A stretch of 64,000 bases of DNA, from positions 186,001-250,000 of the forward strand of contig SKCR01029071.1 of the NCBI GenBank assembly GCA_019454045.1. The letters are read 5' to 3'. Positions 22,600 to 35,935 of the stretch are shown in pieces; the stretch's first letter is position 1; every line of letters begins with the position of its first letter. The stretch is from Zanthoxylum bungeanum (taxonomy: Eukaryota; Streptophyta; Magnoliopsida; Sapindales; Rutaceae). The notes under the pieces are model-generated. The model saw only the letters and a list, made by a program, of their open reading frames with translations, made no database searches and was not told the origin of the DNA. Both the position numbers and the translations under genes were made by a program.

Positions 22600-23898
22600 T
22601 ACGTGTGACATCCATATATTTCTGATTACTTAGTCAACGAGTGAACTTAAATTCATTATTTACTTCTGATCCACTGCCTTATCCGATCCAAAGTTTTGTT
22701 ATTGAGTTTATTAAAGTCATACTATTTAACAGATTCTGATCTCACTCCATTCACCTCGATAATATCAAACAAATATTTACATTGCAAATAATCTTTTATC
22801 TGAGGCCACCAGAGGGAGTAATTGGTTGATGTCAGCTTGATCATCACACAAGAAGATGAATCTTCCATTTCCATTTTAAGTTTAAAGTTTAAAATAAAAA
22901 TAGGATAAAATCAAGGCTGAATTTCCCAAATCGGAGGTCACGTTTACGTTCGGAACAATCAAAAATGGTGGATTAGACACTTCATTGGTCCAAATCCGAC
23001 ATAGGGACTGATTTATAAATTTCTAAAACTTATGAGACTAAAATATAAATTTCAGAGACTTCAAGGGGCTAAATAAAAATTTTCAGATATATTGACGTGG
23101 CAGACATGTGACTGATGATGTGGCAGAAATGAGACCAGCTTTGCTGACATGGCTGACATGTGGTGCCGATTTGGCTGATGATGTGTCATTAACTGTGCGT
23201 TGACGTGACGATGATGTGTGATGACTATGCGCTGACATGTGCTGATGTGGCAGCTACGTCAGCATTTCAACCTTCGGATGCGCGTACAGTGTGTGTTGCG
23301 ACTGGTGGAGCGTGGAAGTCTTCTGATCGGCTCGTGTGGAAGTCTTCTGATCGGAGCGTGGAAGTCTTCTAATCGGCTCGTGTGGCGCGTGCAGGAGTTC
23401 TAGATATCGGCTTGATCGTCGAAAAATACCTTGTACTTGTCAATGTGAACATGCTAATGGCATACTCAAATCTGATTTTTGACAACTTTCTCAAAATCCA
23501 AATTTTTCGAACCGAGTTTTGTTCTTCGATTTTACGACCCCAATGTATAACTAAATCTACTGATACCACTTATTGTGATTCTCTGATCATTGAAGATTAT
23601 TTATGAGGAAAAACCGAATCTATTACTACAATAATATAATTACAAGTGTTTACACACTTTATTAAAAACATCGCTCTCTCTACATTCTCAAAACTTTCTT
23701 CACTTGAAGCTTTATGTTTTAGGGATGCCTAAAGCTCACAAATGAGCTTTGTATTTATAGCAAAACTTATGCTCAAAAAATCAACACATGAATAATGTCC
23801 ACCAAAAGTAATCTTGGAAGTTTTGCACCATTTTCGAACTTCCACCTAAAATTGGTTTTGAGGCATGCTTGCAATGGTGGTGGCAGCTGGATTCTTCA
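22600..23898 (-). mobile_element. Truncated copia element of the copia 1 family (copia 2)
   Basis: It aligns with copia 1 at 3330-4971: the gag start with ATG near 22875, the leader with degraded ACGT boxes (about 23080-23250), the primer site tgatacca at about 23562, and the LTR at 23574-23898. Everything past the first part of gag is missing on the left. No functional frame remains. Confidence 0.78.
23574..23898 (-). repeat. 5' LTR of copia 2
   Basis: It starts tgtgattctctgatcat next to the primer site and ends gattcttca, matching the two ends of the copia 1 LTR. Length is about 325 bp. Confidence 0.65.
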
Positions 23899-24166
23899 AT
23901 TTTTGGTCCCTATAGTTAATTAATTCTAATTTTTGTTCTTGTTCTACTAAGTTTAGTCATGATTGTTGTTATATTATTTTCGGATATGAATATTCGGATA
24001 TTTGGATTCATTAAAATTCGAATCCATACAGATAAGTACGTACTTTCATTCATTTATATGATGTTGTCCAAATATTTGTCTCATTGCTATGAGATCTTCA
24101 AGACTCATTACAACTCAATTGAACTTGTTTTGATACAGATATTGCTAACAAAAATGGAGCTAATAA

Positions 24167-26274
24167 TCTCCCCCTTTGTCATTCCGTGACAAAATCCTAC
24201 ATGACCCAAAAAGAAAATAGTCAACTGTCAATCATCAAGATAGTGACTTATTACAATATGAATCGATCTAATACCTATCCAAGTATTCTTGAACTTGATG
24301 TCACCTCAGCCACTAATCCGCTCACCTGAAAAATCCACAAACAACAATATATTGTGAAAAGCACATGAAATATAAAGAGCAGATAAAAACAAAATGATCA
24401 TCTCATGCATGTAAAAGTAGATATCCTACTCCCCATTAATTTTACTTCCCATAAATCAGAGAAATAAAAAATTATGGATATACTATTGGATATGCTGGAT
24501 ATACTACTTTCTCATTTTGTCACGAAATGATAATGGATAAATGGAACACATCAATATACTCAATTAAATCACATGTAAGAGAATATCAAAACATAATGTA
24601 CTTCTCATAACTAATGGCCCTACTCAGTTAGCAAAAAGAATACACGAGAAGTAAACACTCATAAATAAACACACAAAAAATGGTATGCAATGACATGAAG
24701 CACATACAAGCACACAATGAGTTAAAGAAATAAAAATTATTAAAAAATGACTGAAACAATATTTCAAGCAAGTACAATGATACACAGTCAGTATTCAGCT
24801 GTTTATAACATGAAATAATATGTATCACTTTAGGTCATGCTAAATATTACACGCATGCATATGACATAAACACCAAATCATAGCAAGCACATGCGTGAAA
24901 AATAAGTGCACAATAAATCAAGGCTTAAGACCTTATTTATGAGCGTGACATAGCCAAAGAAGCCTCATCTCTTAACACACTAAGTCCACAAAATATGTGT
25001 TCAAGCCCAGCACCACTAGGACATGAAAATAAGCAACATTGGTTGCATGCTATAATATTCTCCACATAAATATGAGCTCTTAAATAACCTATTTTGAGTG
25101 AAGGGTTTTTCCCTTATCTTTTGAATTTGGTCCATTGGCTCTTTTACACTTGAGACTTATGTAAACTGTTTTTTTTAAACTTTTACAAAGGGATAATATA
25201 AGGTCATCTAGTCAAATGTCACACTATTTAGTGAGCTAAGTATGATATATATTAGACTGTCAGTCTAAAAACTCATATATGCAACCAACCATTAAGACAT
25301 AAAAACGTGTATGTGAAATGCAAGCATAAAATATACTAAGTGTTTTTATCACACATACTCATGCACATAGAGCATCAAGAAAGATAAAAACATATTATAC
25401 ATGCATAATCATATATCATACATTTCAGGATCACAAATAATGAACTTTTCATGCTCTATCAAACCACAAAATATTTTTGGTCTTTTTCATAATATATATA
25501 TAAATATTATATATATATATATTATATATATATATATATTGTATTTTTTTATCGTAAAAATAATAAAGACACAACATGACTTGTCATTATGCAATGGTAG
25601 GTTGAGTTGTATTCCTCAGTGCATATCATACTACCGTCTATTCGAAATCGGCTATGAAATTTATTTTCGGGTTTTCATCCTATATACCAATTGACATATA
25701 ACAAAATAAAATAAACACACACCTATATACAGTGAAAATAAAAACATACAGCCGTGCAAAAACCTACAACACACGCACACACATGCAATGATGAAAAAAT
25801 ACAACTTCTAAGAAGAAGTACATCGAAGTGCACTCTCATCGTGCCTACTAGAGTTAAGGCATTCAGAAGTTGATGGGAAATCATCTCGCTTCCTCACCCA
25901 AACTTTCTTAGGAATCTCTTTCACCTAAGTATTCCTAGTCAACAAATCAAGTTTCTCACTAAGAAATTGTATCTCTTTAGTTAATAAGAAACATGAGAAA
26001 CTATATTTGAATAATAAAATCTAGGTGGAACAGTCTTAGGCCTTTTTTTGGTTTGTGTAATATGAAGCACTTAGGTCTAATGTGTCATGTCTTACCATAG
26101 TGATGCCAAACAGGCACAAACCTAGAATGAGAGCGAGGTTTACCCACCATACCTTTAGATTGAGGTTGGGACACAAGATAAGGAATGACATGAGGAATCA
26201 CATGACTACAATCAACAAGTTTCTTGCCTAAGTCACGTTTAGGAGGGATCAGTACTGCTCTAGACGACGATGCA
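24167..26274 (-). mobile_element. Left part of a SIRE/Opie-like copia remnant (element C)
   Basis: The reverse complement of 24167-24181 is TGACAAAGGGGGAGA, the polypurine tract style of SIRE/Opie/Maximus copia elements. At 26274-25850 the minus strand encodes the C-terminal part of a matching gag: GRSHSR-type basic residues, then a damaged zinc knuckle (VWHHYGKT, stop, HIRPKCF), then KKVWVRKRD. Gag continues across element B at 46767-46990. Between about 24190 and 25840 I found only AT-rich sequence and no pol. The lineage call rests on short motifs. Confidence 0.6.
25850..26274 (-). pseudogene. Element C gag, C-terminal part
   Basis: Minus-strand reading enters from element B as ASSSRAVLIPPKRDLGKK, then passes a knuckle in which CX2C has become VWHHYGK and a stop precedes HIRPKCF. 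Broken frames follow, ending in PKKVWVRKRDDFPST. The upstream half is at 46990-46767. Confidence 0.7.
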
Positions 26275-28565
26275 TGTAGGACACGGAAATCGGTGATGTT
26301 GTTCCAGGCTCGCGGCTTAGTCGAGAATACGGAAAAGCCCATGGAGGAACTAAACCGGAGAATAATGGAGTCGCCACCCGGTGTGAACCGGGAAAATGAT
26401 TTAAGGCCGCACTCACCCCTCGCAATGGAAGACCTCAAACCGTTGGGTTCTGAATGGTCCCTTACTTATGCCACTTGTAATGAAATAATTTGTGCAATAA
26501 CTTAACCGAATCTACGCAACATATATACGCAAGAAACCTATGTCTAAGTTCGTATACATAAAAGTAAAACCTATATCTAAGTTTGCATGCATAAAAGTAA
26601 GTTGACATAACGACAAGCACACAATCTCATGAACGTCTTTAATTATCAAACACAAAAAATATAAATAAAAACCTAAACATAAACGTGAATTAAATTCTAA
26701 TGCCAAAAAGAAAATAACTAAATCATGCATAAAGAAATAACATATCAACGACTAAATCATGCTTGAAAATAAATAACATCTAACGACTAAATCATGCTTA
26801 AACACAATGTTGGATGAAACGAAAATAGTGTGTCTCTCGAGTGGTACGTGACATTGTATCCCGAGTGCAAATCGTATAATACCGTCCATTCGGATTCAGC
26901 TATACGGAATTTACGTTCGGTTTCCATCCGATATAGCGCAAGAGATGACACATATCCCATTCATCCGAAAGTCATATCATACACCAATCAACAATACTCA
27001 TACGAAGTAAAATAAGATAATAAATAAAAATAAAAAGAGAATAAAAAAAAGGGATGCCCTCAGGTCTAACCTCTTAAGTCGTCTCTCGGAAGTGCGTTAC
27101 ACGTCCGTCGGAAGGGTTGATGCTCCGCAAATCCTCCGGTTCACTGGTTCAATGTTTCCCTTCGCTGTTTCGCTGTTTGGGATGATGTTTTACTCTGTTT
27201 TAGGGCTGTTTCTGGTCACGGTTTTGGCTTACGGTTTGCAGATTTACTGGACAATGCAGTTTTGGTATTTTGGGCATTGTAGTTTCGGTGTTTTTGGTAG
27301 TTTTTTAGGTGCAGTTTGCGGCAGTTTTATGGTGCAGTTCATGGGTGTTTTGTGGCAGTTTCTGGACGTGGTTTAGGGCAGTTTCGTGAGGTGAATATGG
27401 TGTGAAGTAGGGGCAGATTTGTTGCTGTTTTAGTTGTGAAGATGAGGCAGTTTGTGAAGGGATAGGGGCGTGAATTTGAGTGGTTTGTTGAAGGAGTCGT
27501 TGGATGCGTGCGTGGCTGAGTGTGGGGCTTTAGCGTGAGTGTATGGTGAGAGAGAGGGCTGCTGAAGGTGGGTAATGGCGTGAGTGGGGCTGTTGCGTGA
27601 AGGGTAGTCTATTTGGTCGATGTGGGATTACTTTTGATGAGTGAGTGGGTAGTGCTGTGGCGAGATAATGGGCTATTGAAGGGTGCTAGTGGGGTCGTGA
27701 GGTGTCTTTAGTTTAGGGTTTTGTGAGTGGGGTTGTTGTTTGTGTGCGTGAGGCTTTTTATGGGCGAGAGACTGCTTCGATTGAGGGCTGTGTTGTGGAG
27801 GTGTTTTGGCGTGATGAAGGGGAAGTGAATGAGTGGTCTTTAGGCGTGATGAATGGGACGTGAATGAGGGTTGTTTAGTGAAGGTTTGTGCGGCAGTGGG
27901 AGATGGTTTTAAGCGTGAATGAACTAGGTTATTTTCTTTGTGTTTTCATGAGAATGAGCTAGAGGTTTCAAGGTTGGGTTTAGGCTTCTTTTTATAGGTA
28001 AGGGTTGGGTTTACCTTGTGCGAATAGGGAAAAGATTTGTGTAATTATGGTGATATCTTTTAATTAGTATGTGATAAGGAAAACATCTCTTTAATTAGGG
28101 ATGTGATTTGATTTTATTTGATTTCTTCTCTTTTAATTAGGGATATGATTTACTTGAATTAGGAAAGTGTTTGATGAGATTTGATTAGTATCTTTTAATT
28201 GGGGAAGGAGATTTGTCTTGATTTTAGCATGTGTTTAATGTATGATTTGGTTATTTTGGGAGGCTTTGGGCGTGTACTTTGGTCTCTTGGGCGTGGGTTT
28301 GGTTTGTTTTAGTGGGATTGGTGTGTTGTTTGGTGGTGTGTGGGCTTGGTGTGTGACTTGCGGGGGTTTGGGCTAAGGATGTGTTTTAAAACAGAGGTCC
28401 AACAAGCGAACCCGAAGCTAAACAAGCGAATTAAATCCAACAAAATGCCAATGTCTGACTTTTCACTTCCGACGTCTGTTTCTCGCGACTTCCACAATTT
28501 AAAGAGGTAGTGTCTCCATGTGAGACTCATCATCGGGACTTATATGCAAAAATGCAGTGCCTACA
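26275..28565 (-). repeat. 3' LTR of element B
   Basis: 2291 bp. On the minus strand it starts TGTAGGCACTGCATTTTTGC at 28565 and ends ACCGATTTCCGTGTCCTACA at 26275. It matches 44611-46766. Internally it is a coding-free mixture; frames over it, such as 27092-27376, are chance. Confidence 0.9.
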
Positions 28566-28580
28566 GTCGCCCCCACTTTG
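28566..28580 (-). other. Polypurine tract of element B
   Basis: The reverse complement is CAAAGTGGGGGCGAC, directly before the 3' LTR. Element A has the same tract at 41031-41044. It is the expected plus-strand priming site. Confidence 0.8.
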
Positions 28581-28699
28581 ATGGGACTTGTACAGTGTGT
28601 AACAGTGACAATCCTATCAAAGTTATGCAATGTATTTTTACTTACCTGGCTCGCCAGCTGCCACCTGACTTGCCTGCTGTTTCAAACTGAGTTGATTTG

Positions 28700-29445
28700 A
28701 TTGTGCCATACCTAACGTGCTAAACCCCATACCCGAGGTGTCGCGGTTGCGTCTCCATATCCAGAGTGTCGCAGTAGTGTCTCCATACCCGGAGTGCCTT
28801 ACCTGGCATGCTAAACCTCATACCCGAGGTGTCGCGAATGCGTCTCCAAACCTAGAGTGTCGCAGTAGTGTCTACATACCTGGAGTGCCATACCCGGCAT
28901 GCTAATCCCCATACCTGAGGCGTCACGATTGTGTCTCCATACCCAGAGTATCGCAGTAGTGCCTCCATACCTGGAGTGCCATACCCGGCATGCTAAACCT
29001 CATACCCGAGGCGTCGCGATTGCGTCTCCATACCCAGAGTGTCACAGTAGTGTCTCCATACCCGGAGTGTCATACCCGGCATGCTAAACCTCATACCCGA
29101 GGTGTCGCGGTTGCGTCTCCATACCCAGAGTGTCGCAGTAGTGTCTCCATATCTGGAGTGTCATACCTGGCATGCTAAACCCCATACCCGAGGCATTGCG
29201 GTTGCGTCTCCATACCCAGAGTGTCGTAGTAGTGTCTCTATACCCGGAGTGCCATACCCGACATGCTAAACCCCATACCCGAGGCGTCGCGGTTGCGTCT
29301 CTATACCTAGAGTGTCGCACTAGTGTCTCCATACCTGGAGTTCCATACCTGGCATGCTAAACCCCATACCCGAGGTGTCGCAGTTGTGTCTCCATACCCA
29401 GAGTGTCGCAGTAGAGTCTCCATACCCGGAGTGCCATACCCGGCA
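28700..29445 (-). repeat. 91-bp satellite in the 3' region of element B, eight copies
   Basis: Units of exactly 91 bp can be followed from the recurring catgctaaaccccatacccg at 28717, 28808, 28899, 28990, 29081, 29172 and onward. Each unit itself holds three related sub-blocks (catacccgaggtgtcgc, catacccagagtgtcgc, catacccggagtgccat). Because 91 is one more than a multiple of three, similar 62-residue frames recur at 91-bp spacing; they are not genes. Confidence 0.93.
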
Positions 29446-29560
29446 AAACTGATACTGATGCTGATGTGGGCCTCGCCCCCGGGACTTATCCCCAAAACTG
29501 ATATTGTTGCTGATGTGGGCATCGCCCCCGGGACTCATCCCCAAAACTGATATTGACAAT
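29446..29560 (-). repeat. Short run of the element A-type 28-bp minisatellite in element B
   Basis: Two to three units of ctgatgtgggcctcgccccc with aaaactgatattg between. This is the reverse complement of the unit amplified in element A at 39330-40425, so A and B share the founder repeat. Confidence 0.75.
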
Positions 29561-30850
29561 GTGATGGTTCATTTCAACATACTGTACTGCCTCTCACGAG
29601 ATAAGCTTGATAGTTAAACCTATTTTCGTCCTCAACGGATGCTTCGTGTCGAAACCAGAGAACCTTCAAAGTACTCAATACACTCAAATCTGATTGTCTG
29701 AATGAGTGATCTGAACTAGACTCCTAGTGTGTGTGTGCCAAGGCTCTTTCGCAGCTTAGTACTTAAGTATGCCAACTTGATGATTTTGTCTCGGAGAATC
29801 GGATCAGCGGGTCTAACCAATCTAGATGTCTTGATCATACGCTGTGATTACTTCCTCGTACTCAACATGATATGGTTTTCTTTTCTTTTTCTCTTGTCTA
29901 TTTCTTTTCTTTCTTTTTGAACTTTTTTTTCTTTTTATCTTTTCTTTCTTTTTCTTTCTTTGACACATATCCCTTTAAGGTAGCATTTCTCCCCATGGTG
30001 GTCCTAATACTCGCCCATGGGTAGCTTCACGCTTATCATTTATAGGCGGTCTATTTTTCCTTTTCTTTTCATTGTAGAGACTTTTTCTTTGTTTCCAACC
30101 ATATCATATATCGTAGCATAAGTAAACCAGGATGGACATCCAGACAAACGGTCATTCACTGATCCGCCATCTCTTCAACTAGTCATCTCGCCGATCACTC
30201 AGGCTTCTACTGCTAAAATCCTATAATCAAGTGCTCGTGAGTCCAGCTGAGATCACCCACTCAGAGTACCGGATGAGAGCACATCTCACACTTATCGTTT
30301 CTAAGGTTTCTCCCTACAGCAAACAATATCATCACTGGGCATATGCTTAACCATCAAGGATTTCTCTCTCTCTTTTTTTGCTGGCATTCTTCCTTTTGAC
30401 CTCTGATAATGTGTGTTTCGCCCCCTTGGATTCCTCCCTGAAAAATCGTTTATACTGTTTTGTTGCTCTTGCTTGTGTTTTGCCGCTTTTCCTTCTTTTC
30501 TTTGAGACCTGCGAACATAAACAAAATAACAGAATAATAAAAAAATGCGCTCATGTGATGTGTACGTATATATGTGTGGAGGTAATCCTTGTTCCTGATG
30601 GGTTAGCCCCTCATTGTGCTCATTGGCGTCATGTGCCTATGCATGTCTCTAGTCGCCCTCTGGGTCTGCTTATAGTTTCCTCATGCCGGTTCTTTTCTGC
30701 TGATTGCGCAGTTCTCTTTTGTTTGAAACCTGTAAACACATAACAAACACAAAAATCGCAAGTACATTAGGTGTATGTATGCATGGATTTCCTATCCCGT
30801 TGGGTTAGGTCTTCTGCCAGTTCTCCCAATAACTGCTCTGTCTCTTCTCT
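29561..30850 (-). other. Element B 3' untranslated region without genes
   Basis: This stretch lies between the integrase tail and the satellites on the minus strand. It contains a long T/C-rich run near 29880-29960. I see no supported coding region. Confidence 0.55.
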
Positions 30851-30853
30851 TTC

Positions 30854-31153
30854 TCAGGCAAAATATTGCTTCAACATGTCCACGTTGATTGGCTCGGTGA
30901 ACTCGTTCCCTTCTAAGTCTGACAGTCTTACTGCCCCGTTTCCCATTACCTTCTTGACTATGTAGGGTCCTTCCCAGTTAAGTCTGAACTTTCCTCTCGG
31001 GTCTGTTGTTGACGGCGTTGACTGTTTAAGTACCAGATCACCATTTCTGATTTTGATAGGGCGCACCTTCTTGTTGAATGCTTGGGCCGATCTCTTCCAG
31101 TATAACTGCATATGATGCAAGGACTTCATTCTATTCTCATCCAGTAATGCCAA
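30854..31153 (-). pseudogene. Element B integrase C-terminal remnant
   Basis: About 99 residues reading MQLYWKRSAQAFNKKVRPIK, then a GDLVLKQ SH3-like start, FRLNWEGPYIVKKVMGNGAV, and DLEGNEFTEPINVDMLKQYF before the stop. This is the C-terminal end of a Ty3/gypsy integrase. The catalytic D,D35E core and the whole RT/RNase H are missing upstream. A short related frame at 31422-31204 may be the adjacent linker, frameshifted. Confidence 0.8.
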
Positions 31154-31566
31154 CGCTTCAAGTCTCTGCGAGGCCTATTCTTGCTCCGATAACTCTGATT
31201 CTGCTAACATCCGCATTGATTGTATCTCAACTTCCACCGGTAATATTGCTTCCATTGCCTTCTTCTTTTTCTTAACACTTCAGTTGAATGCCTTTTGCTT
31301 GTCTTCTGTATAGTCATTCCTTCAAACTCATATATTGAGAAGCTAACTCCTGAATGATTATCTTGTTCTCTTGAAAGGTAGAGACCCATGCAAGTAAGCG
31401 AAATGAATGTCTTTATTATCATAAAGAAAAAGGTTCGAACAAGTAGACAAAGTCAATGTCCTTATTATTAATAAATGTTGGATCATAATTGAATAAGATC
31501 AGGGAAACAAATATCTCCATAATTTACAACTTCGTCTTCCCCCGTTTTCCTTGCTTCCTCCGTCCA

Positions 31567-32493
31567 TCAGCTTCTCCAACTGCAGTAGTTCTTCTTTCCA
31601 TTCACTTCCCCTTTTTGCGACCTCCGTCTCGTCACTGTCCGAGAAGTTTTTCCAAAATCCCTCATTTGCTCCATTTCACTTTTACCACTGTTGTCTCGTA
31701 TCCCCGTGAGAGAATTTTGGTGGTTGTGGGTTTGGAGGACAAGGCTGTCGGGTAGGCCATAGTTGATCATGTGGGTGGGTGGAGGTTTTATGTGCGTGTT
31801 GAGTTGCTCTTTTTCTGGGTCGGGTATTTTATGGGCATCAATGAGGTCTTGGATTTCATGCCTAAGGCGGGTGCAGTTGTTAGTTTCATGGCCTCTTTGC
31901 TGGTGGAGGTAACAGTATAGGTTTAGGTCAAGGTAACGTGGCACAGGGTTTGGAAGTGGTTTAGGCTCTAAGGGATTTAGGAGTCCTTGCCTTTTCAGCT
32001 CTTCAAATACCTCTGACAAAGGTCTACCAAGATTGGAGAATCGTCTGTTTCTGATAGGGGTAACCTCAGAGGGAGTGGGCTTGGTCTTTGAAGGTTCCCC
32101 AATGGTCTTTCCATCCTGGTTGCACAACTTTCTGTAATTGGCTCTACAGGGTACGGTTAAACTGGCCACAGCATTGGTCAAAACTTGCAGCTGCTCAATA
32201 ATTTTGGTTACTTTGGTCTCCAATTGATCCAGGCAGAATCCCTCGTTGAGTGACTCGCTCATGTTGGATGATGGTCTTCTGACGAGTCTTCCTTCTTCCT
32301 TAACCCAACGGGTATCTATGATGGCTTTTAAGACACATGGGGTTAACATGATGCGTGTATGCATGAGATGCACGCGATGTATAGAATATATAAGTCGGCC
32401 CATTATCATTTTAAAGCATTCAATCACACATTTGCGCGGTGCAAACTTACCCAGTTGAAAAGGCCCAACAGGTTTACACATTTGCGATAACAT
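31567..32493 (-). pseudogene. Element B gag, internally deleted
   Basis: The 308-residue minus-strand frame matches element A gag at both ends: AIIDTRWVKEEGRL and LDQLETKV near the start, then RRFSNLGRPLSEVFEELK, the Tat-type knuckle YCYLHQQRGHETNNCTRL and DAHKIPDPEKEQ. The central retrotransposon-gag domain of A (about residues 70-210 of its main frame) is absent, an in-frame-looking deletion after ASLTVP. The protein would be a gag lacking its capsid-like core. It could be expressed as a frame, but I would call it defective. Confidence 0.8.
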
Positions 32494-34740
32494 GACTAAA
32501 CAACTTCAAATAATAAGGGGCTTAAACATAAAGTGGCCCATCAGTATTTTAGAAGCTTTTGACCCAATTACCATAAGGTATGGACTCGTCCCAGTTTAAA
32601 TGGCCCAACAAGCCATACCTCATGACAAAAAATCCAACTGAATCCAAATGACAATGGTCCTAAACGCAAACATAAAGGAAAAATTTCTATTGGTCTTACA
32701 ACTACAGTTCATACGTGGGTTTATATGGGTATGGACAAAGGCTCCCTGTAGGCACTGTATTTTTACATATAACTCCCGATGAGGAGTCTCACACGAAGAT
32801 ACTACCTTTTAAGTCACGGGAAACGGGCGTCGGAAGGAAAAATGGAAATCAATACTTTGTCGAATTTGACTCGCTTGTTTAGCTTCGGGCTCGCTGGTGG
32901 ACCTTCGTTTTAAAATTCACCTAGCCTAAACCCCGCAAACCATTTAACCTTGGCCCAAAACCCCTGCAAACCACACACCTAGCCTACACACACCAAGCCC
33001 AGCACCAAAGCCAACCCACACGCCCAAGCCCACTTAAAACACATCCAAATTAATTAAATACATATTTAACACATGACAAAATTAAATAAAATCTAAAAAT
33101 CATATACCAAAATTAAATAAAATCTAAAAATCATATACCAATTTAAAATAAAATCATGCCTAATTAAAATCAATCAAGTATATTATATTCCTAACTAAAC
33201 AAATTTCATGCCTAAACAAAACAATTTAAATATATAACCTTCCTAAACAAACCAAATTTTGTCTCCAATCAATCTTGTGTTTTCCTTACATAACACTAAA
33301 ACATATACTCCTTTAATGCACAAATCCCTTCATTGTCAAGCAAGGATTCACCCATCCCCTTTGTCTATAAAAGAAACCCAAAACCAACACTCCCCCTCCC
33401 TCTGATTCACGAAAAACACACAAAAAATAAACCATAATCACACCCCTTCTCCATGCAGCAAGTGAAACCCTAAAACAACCTCTGAGTTTAAAACCCCTCT
33501 CACGCTTAACTCCTCAACGGGCCCTTTTCATATCCTTCACGTAAGCCACTCCACAACAGCAATATATATTTGCCCCTTCACGCAACAGCACATTAATCAC
33601 ACCATTTAACCTCACGTTGAAGCCTTCACGCCACCTGCCATCAACCACACAAAAAGCTTGCCTTCACGCCTCTAACATTGATCACTCCATTACACGTACA
33701 AGTACCCGCCCACCTCACTCAAAACCATTCACTCAACTCACGCTAAAGACACTCCTCACAACAGAAACCGTAGCCACTCATCTTCACGCATCACCCTTGC
33801 AAATTCAGCAAAATTCACTCACACACTAGCCCCTCTTCTCACGCCACCTAAAGTCCACTCACGTATTAGCCTCCCTCAACACTTCACGCCATAGCCACTT
33901 ACATACTGCCCTCATCCCCCACGTTCTCAGCCCTCACACATCACCCTTCAACACGTCATCGGCCCCCTAAGTATCACCCTTGCAAATTCAGACAAATTCA
34001 CACACACAAGCACCTCAAACAACCACACCAATAATCCCTCCCTACTGCCCATAACCGCAAATAAAACCCCATGAAACTACCGCATAAACCATCAAGCTTT
34101 CTGCCGAGAAAACAGCCCAATACCCCTTAAAAAAACTGCCAGTAAACTGCCGCATAAACCACCCAAAAACTGCCCCTGGAACTGCTCACTGTTTCACCCA
34201 AACACCCCAAAATAGTAGCCTAAAATTGCCCAAAATAGACCCTTATTCCCTTAAAACAGTGACCGGAAAATACAGTGAAAACAGCAATAAAACGAAGTCA
34301 AAATAGTAGCCCGAACAGTAAAACAGCGAGGAAAGACGCAAACCAGTGAACCAGAAAAGTTACGGAGCTTTAGCCCTTCCGATCACCGTGTAACGCAAGT
34401 CCGAGATTCGACGTAAAAGGTTAGACCTGATGGCACTTTTTTACATCTATTTTCATTCGTATTTTTATTGTTTATTATTTGCATGAGTATTGTGGAATGA
34501 TGTGTGTTGTGGCCCTTGAATAAAATGGAAAATGTGTCGCCTCTTATGGTATATAGGATGGAAACCCAGACGTAAACTCCGTAGCCGAATCCGAATGGAC
34601 GGTAGTGCGGTCTGTACTTGGGATACAACTCCACGTAACATTTGAGCAAACGACGCATATTTCGATTTATTTTGTCTTGTTTGTTTATTATCAGTTATTT
34701 AATTTCTGCATGTTATTTGTTTGTGTAATATGAGATAAAT

Positions 34741-35560
34741 CGCATGGGCTTAGTAAGTTGGATTAAAGGTCCTCCATTTCGAGGGTTAAAATCCTTTACC
34801 ACGATGTTTTGCCGCGCCGGATGATGTATATTCGGTTGAATGTAAGATGTGTTCAATCGGGTATACGAAGTCTGATATTATTGTCTTTATTTTTATATGC
34901 ATTATGTTATTAGCGCATGAGCTTAGTAAGTGGGATTAAAGGTCCTCCATGTCGGGGGTTAAAATCCTTTACCACGATGTTTTGTCGCGCCGGACGATGT
35001 ATATTCGGTTGAATGTAAGATGTGTTCAATCGGGTATAAGAAGTCTGATTTTGTTGTCTTTATTTTTTATATGCATTATATTATTAGCGCATGTGCTTAG
35101 TAAGTTGGATTAAAGGTCCTCCATGTCGAGGGGTTAAAAGCCTTTACCATGATGCTTTATCGCGCCGGATGATGTATATTCGGTTGAATGTAAGATGTGT
35201 TCAGTCGGGGATACGAAGTCCAATATTGTTGTCTTTACTTTTATATGCATTATGATGTGATGCGCATGGGCTTAGTAAGTTGGATTAAAGTTCCTCTATT
35301 TGGAGGGATAAAAAGCCTACGGTCTACCTTTACCACGATACTTCGTCACGCCTTTTATTTCGTTATTTGCTTTTCTTTGTATGTCATCTTCTTGCATAAT
35401 CATGCATCACGTTGCATCGCGCATGGGGAAATCAAGTTGGATTAAAGGTCCTCCACTTTGAGGGATAGAAAGCTTAGGGCTACCTTTGCCACGACGTTTT
35501 GCTGCGCCGGATAAAGTGCATTCGATTGAATGTGAGATACGTTCAATCGGACACTTGAAG
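34741..35560 (+). repeat. Tandem array of ~174-bp units inside the element A 5' LTR
   Basis: Units start near cgcatgggcttagtaagt at 34741, 34914, 35088, 35263 and 35420, each with ggattaaaggtcctccat, a cgcgccggatgatgtatatt block and tgtgttcaatcggg. The last units are shorter and more diverged. The array is repeated in the 3' LTR (42544-43366). Confidence 0.88.
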
Positions 35561-35814
35561 TCTTATATAGATGTGGGCATATGTCGCATCTCTTTTCTTT
35601 CACTTACATTATTTATCTTTCAAATCGCATCATGGCACGTTTATTTTGATGTACACTTGCCTCTTCGGTTATTTCTTTGCATTATATACCTAAATGTTTC
35701 TCTTTATTACGTATAATTGTGCAACTGCCATTTGTTTGCATTTCCGTGTCCATGAATGTAATGTGCTTATGACATTGTATGCTTGTCGTATTTCAATTTA
35801 TCTTTATGCATGCA

Positions 35815-35935
35815 AATTCGGACATAGATTGTATGCAAATAGGTTGTATGCAAATTTGGACATAGATTGTATGCAAATAGGTTGTATGCAAATTTGGACA
35901 TAGATTCTATGCAAATAGGTTGTATGAAAATATGA
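35815..35935 (+). repeat. 38-bp array in the 5' LTR of A, about three units
   Basis: The unit has tatgcaaataggttgtatgc and aaatttggacatagattg. The 3' LTR has about five units at 43620-43815, so the arrays differ in length between the LTRs. Confidence 0.85.

Noticed and set aside
28700..29445. Possible CRISPR array
   Set aside because: The units are head-to-tail without distinct spacers, lie in a plant retrotransposon and have no cas genes; this is a satellite.
28717..29550. Series of 62-residue frames, each starting at a repeated ATG
   Set aside because: They recur every 91 bp because of the satellite in element B; the same protein pattern in shifted copies is a by-product.
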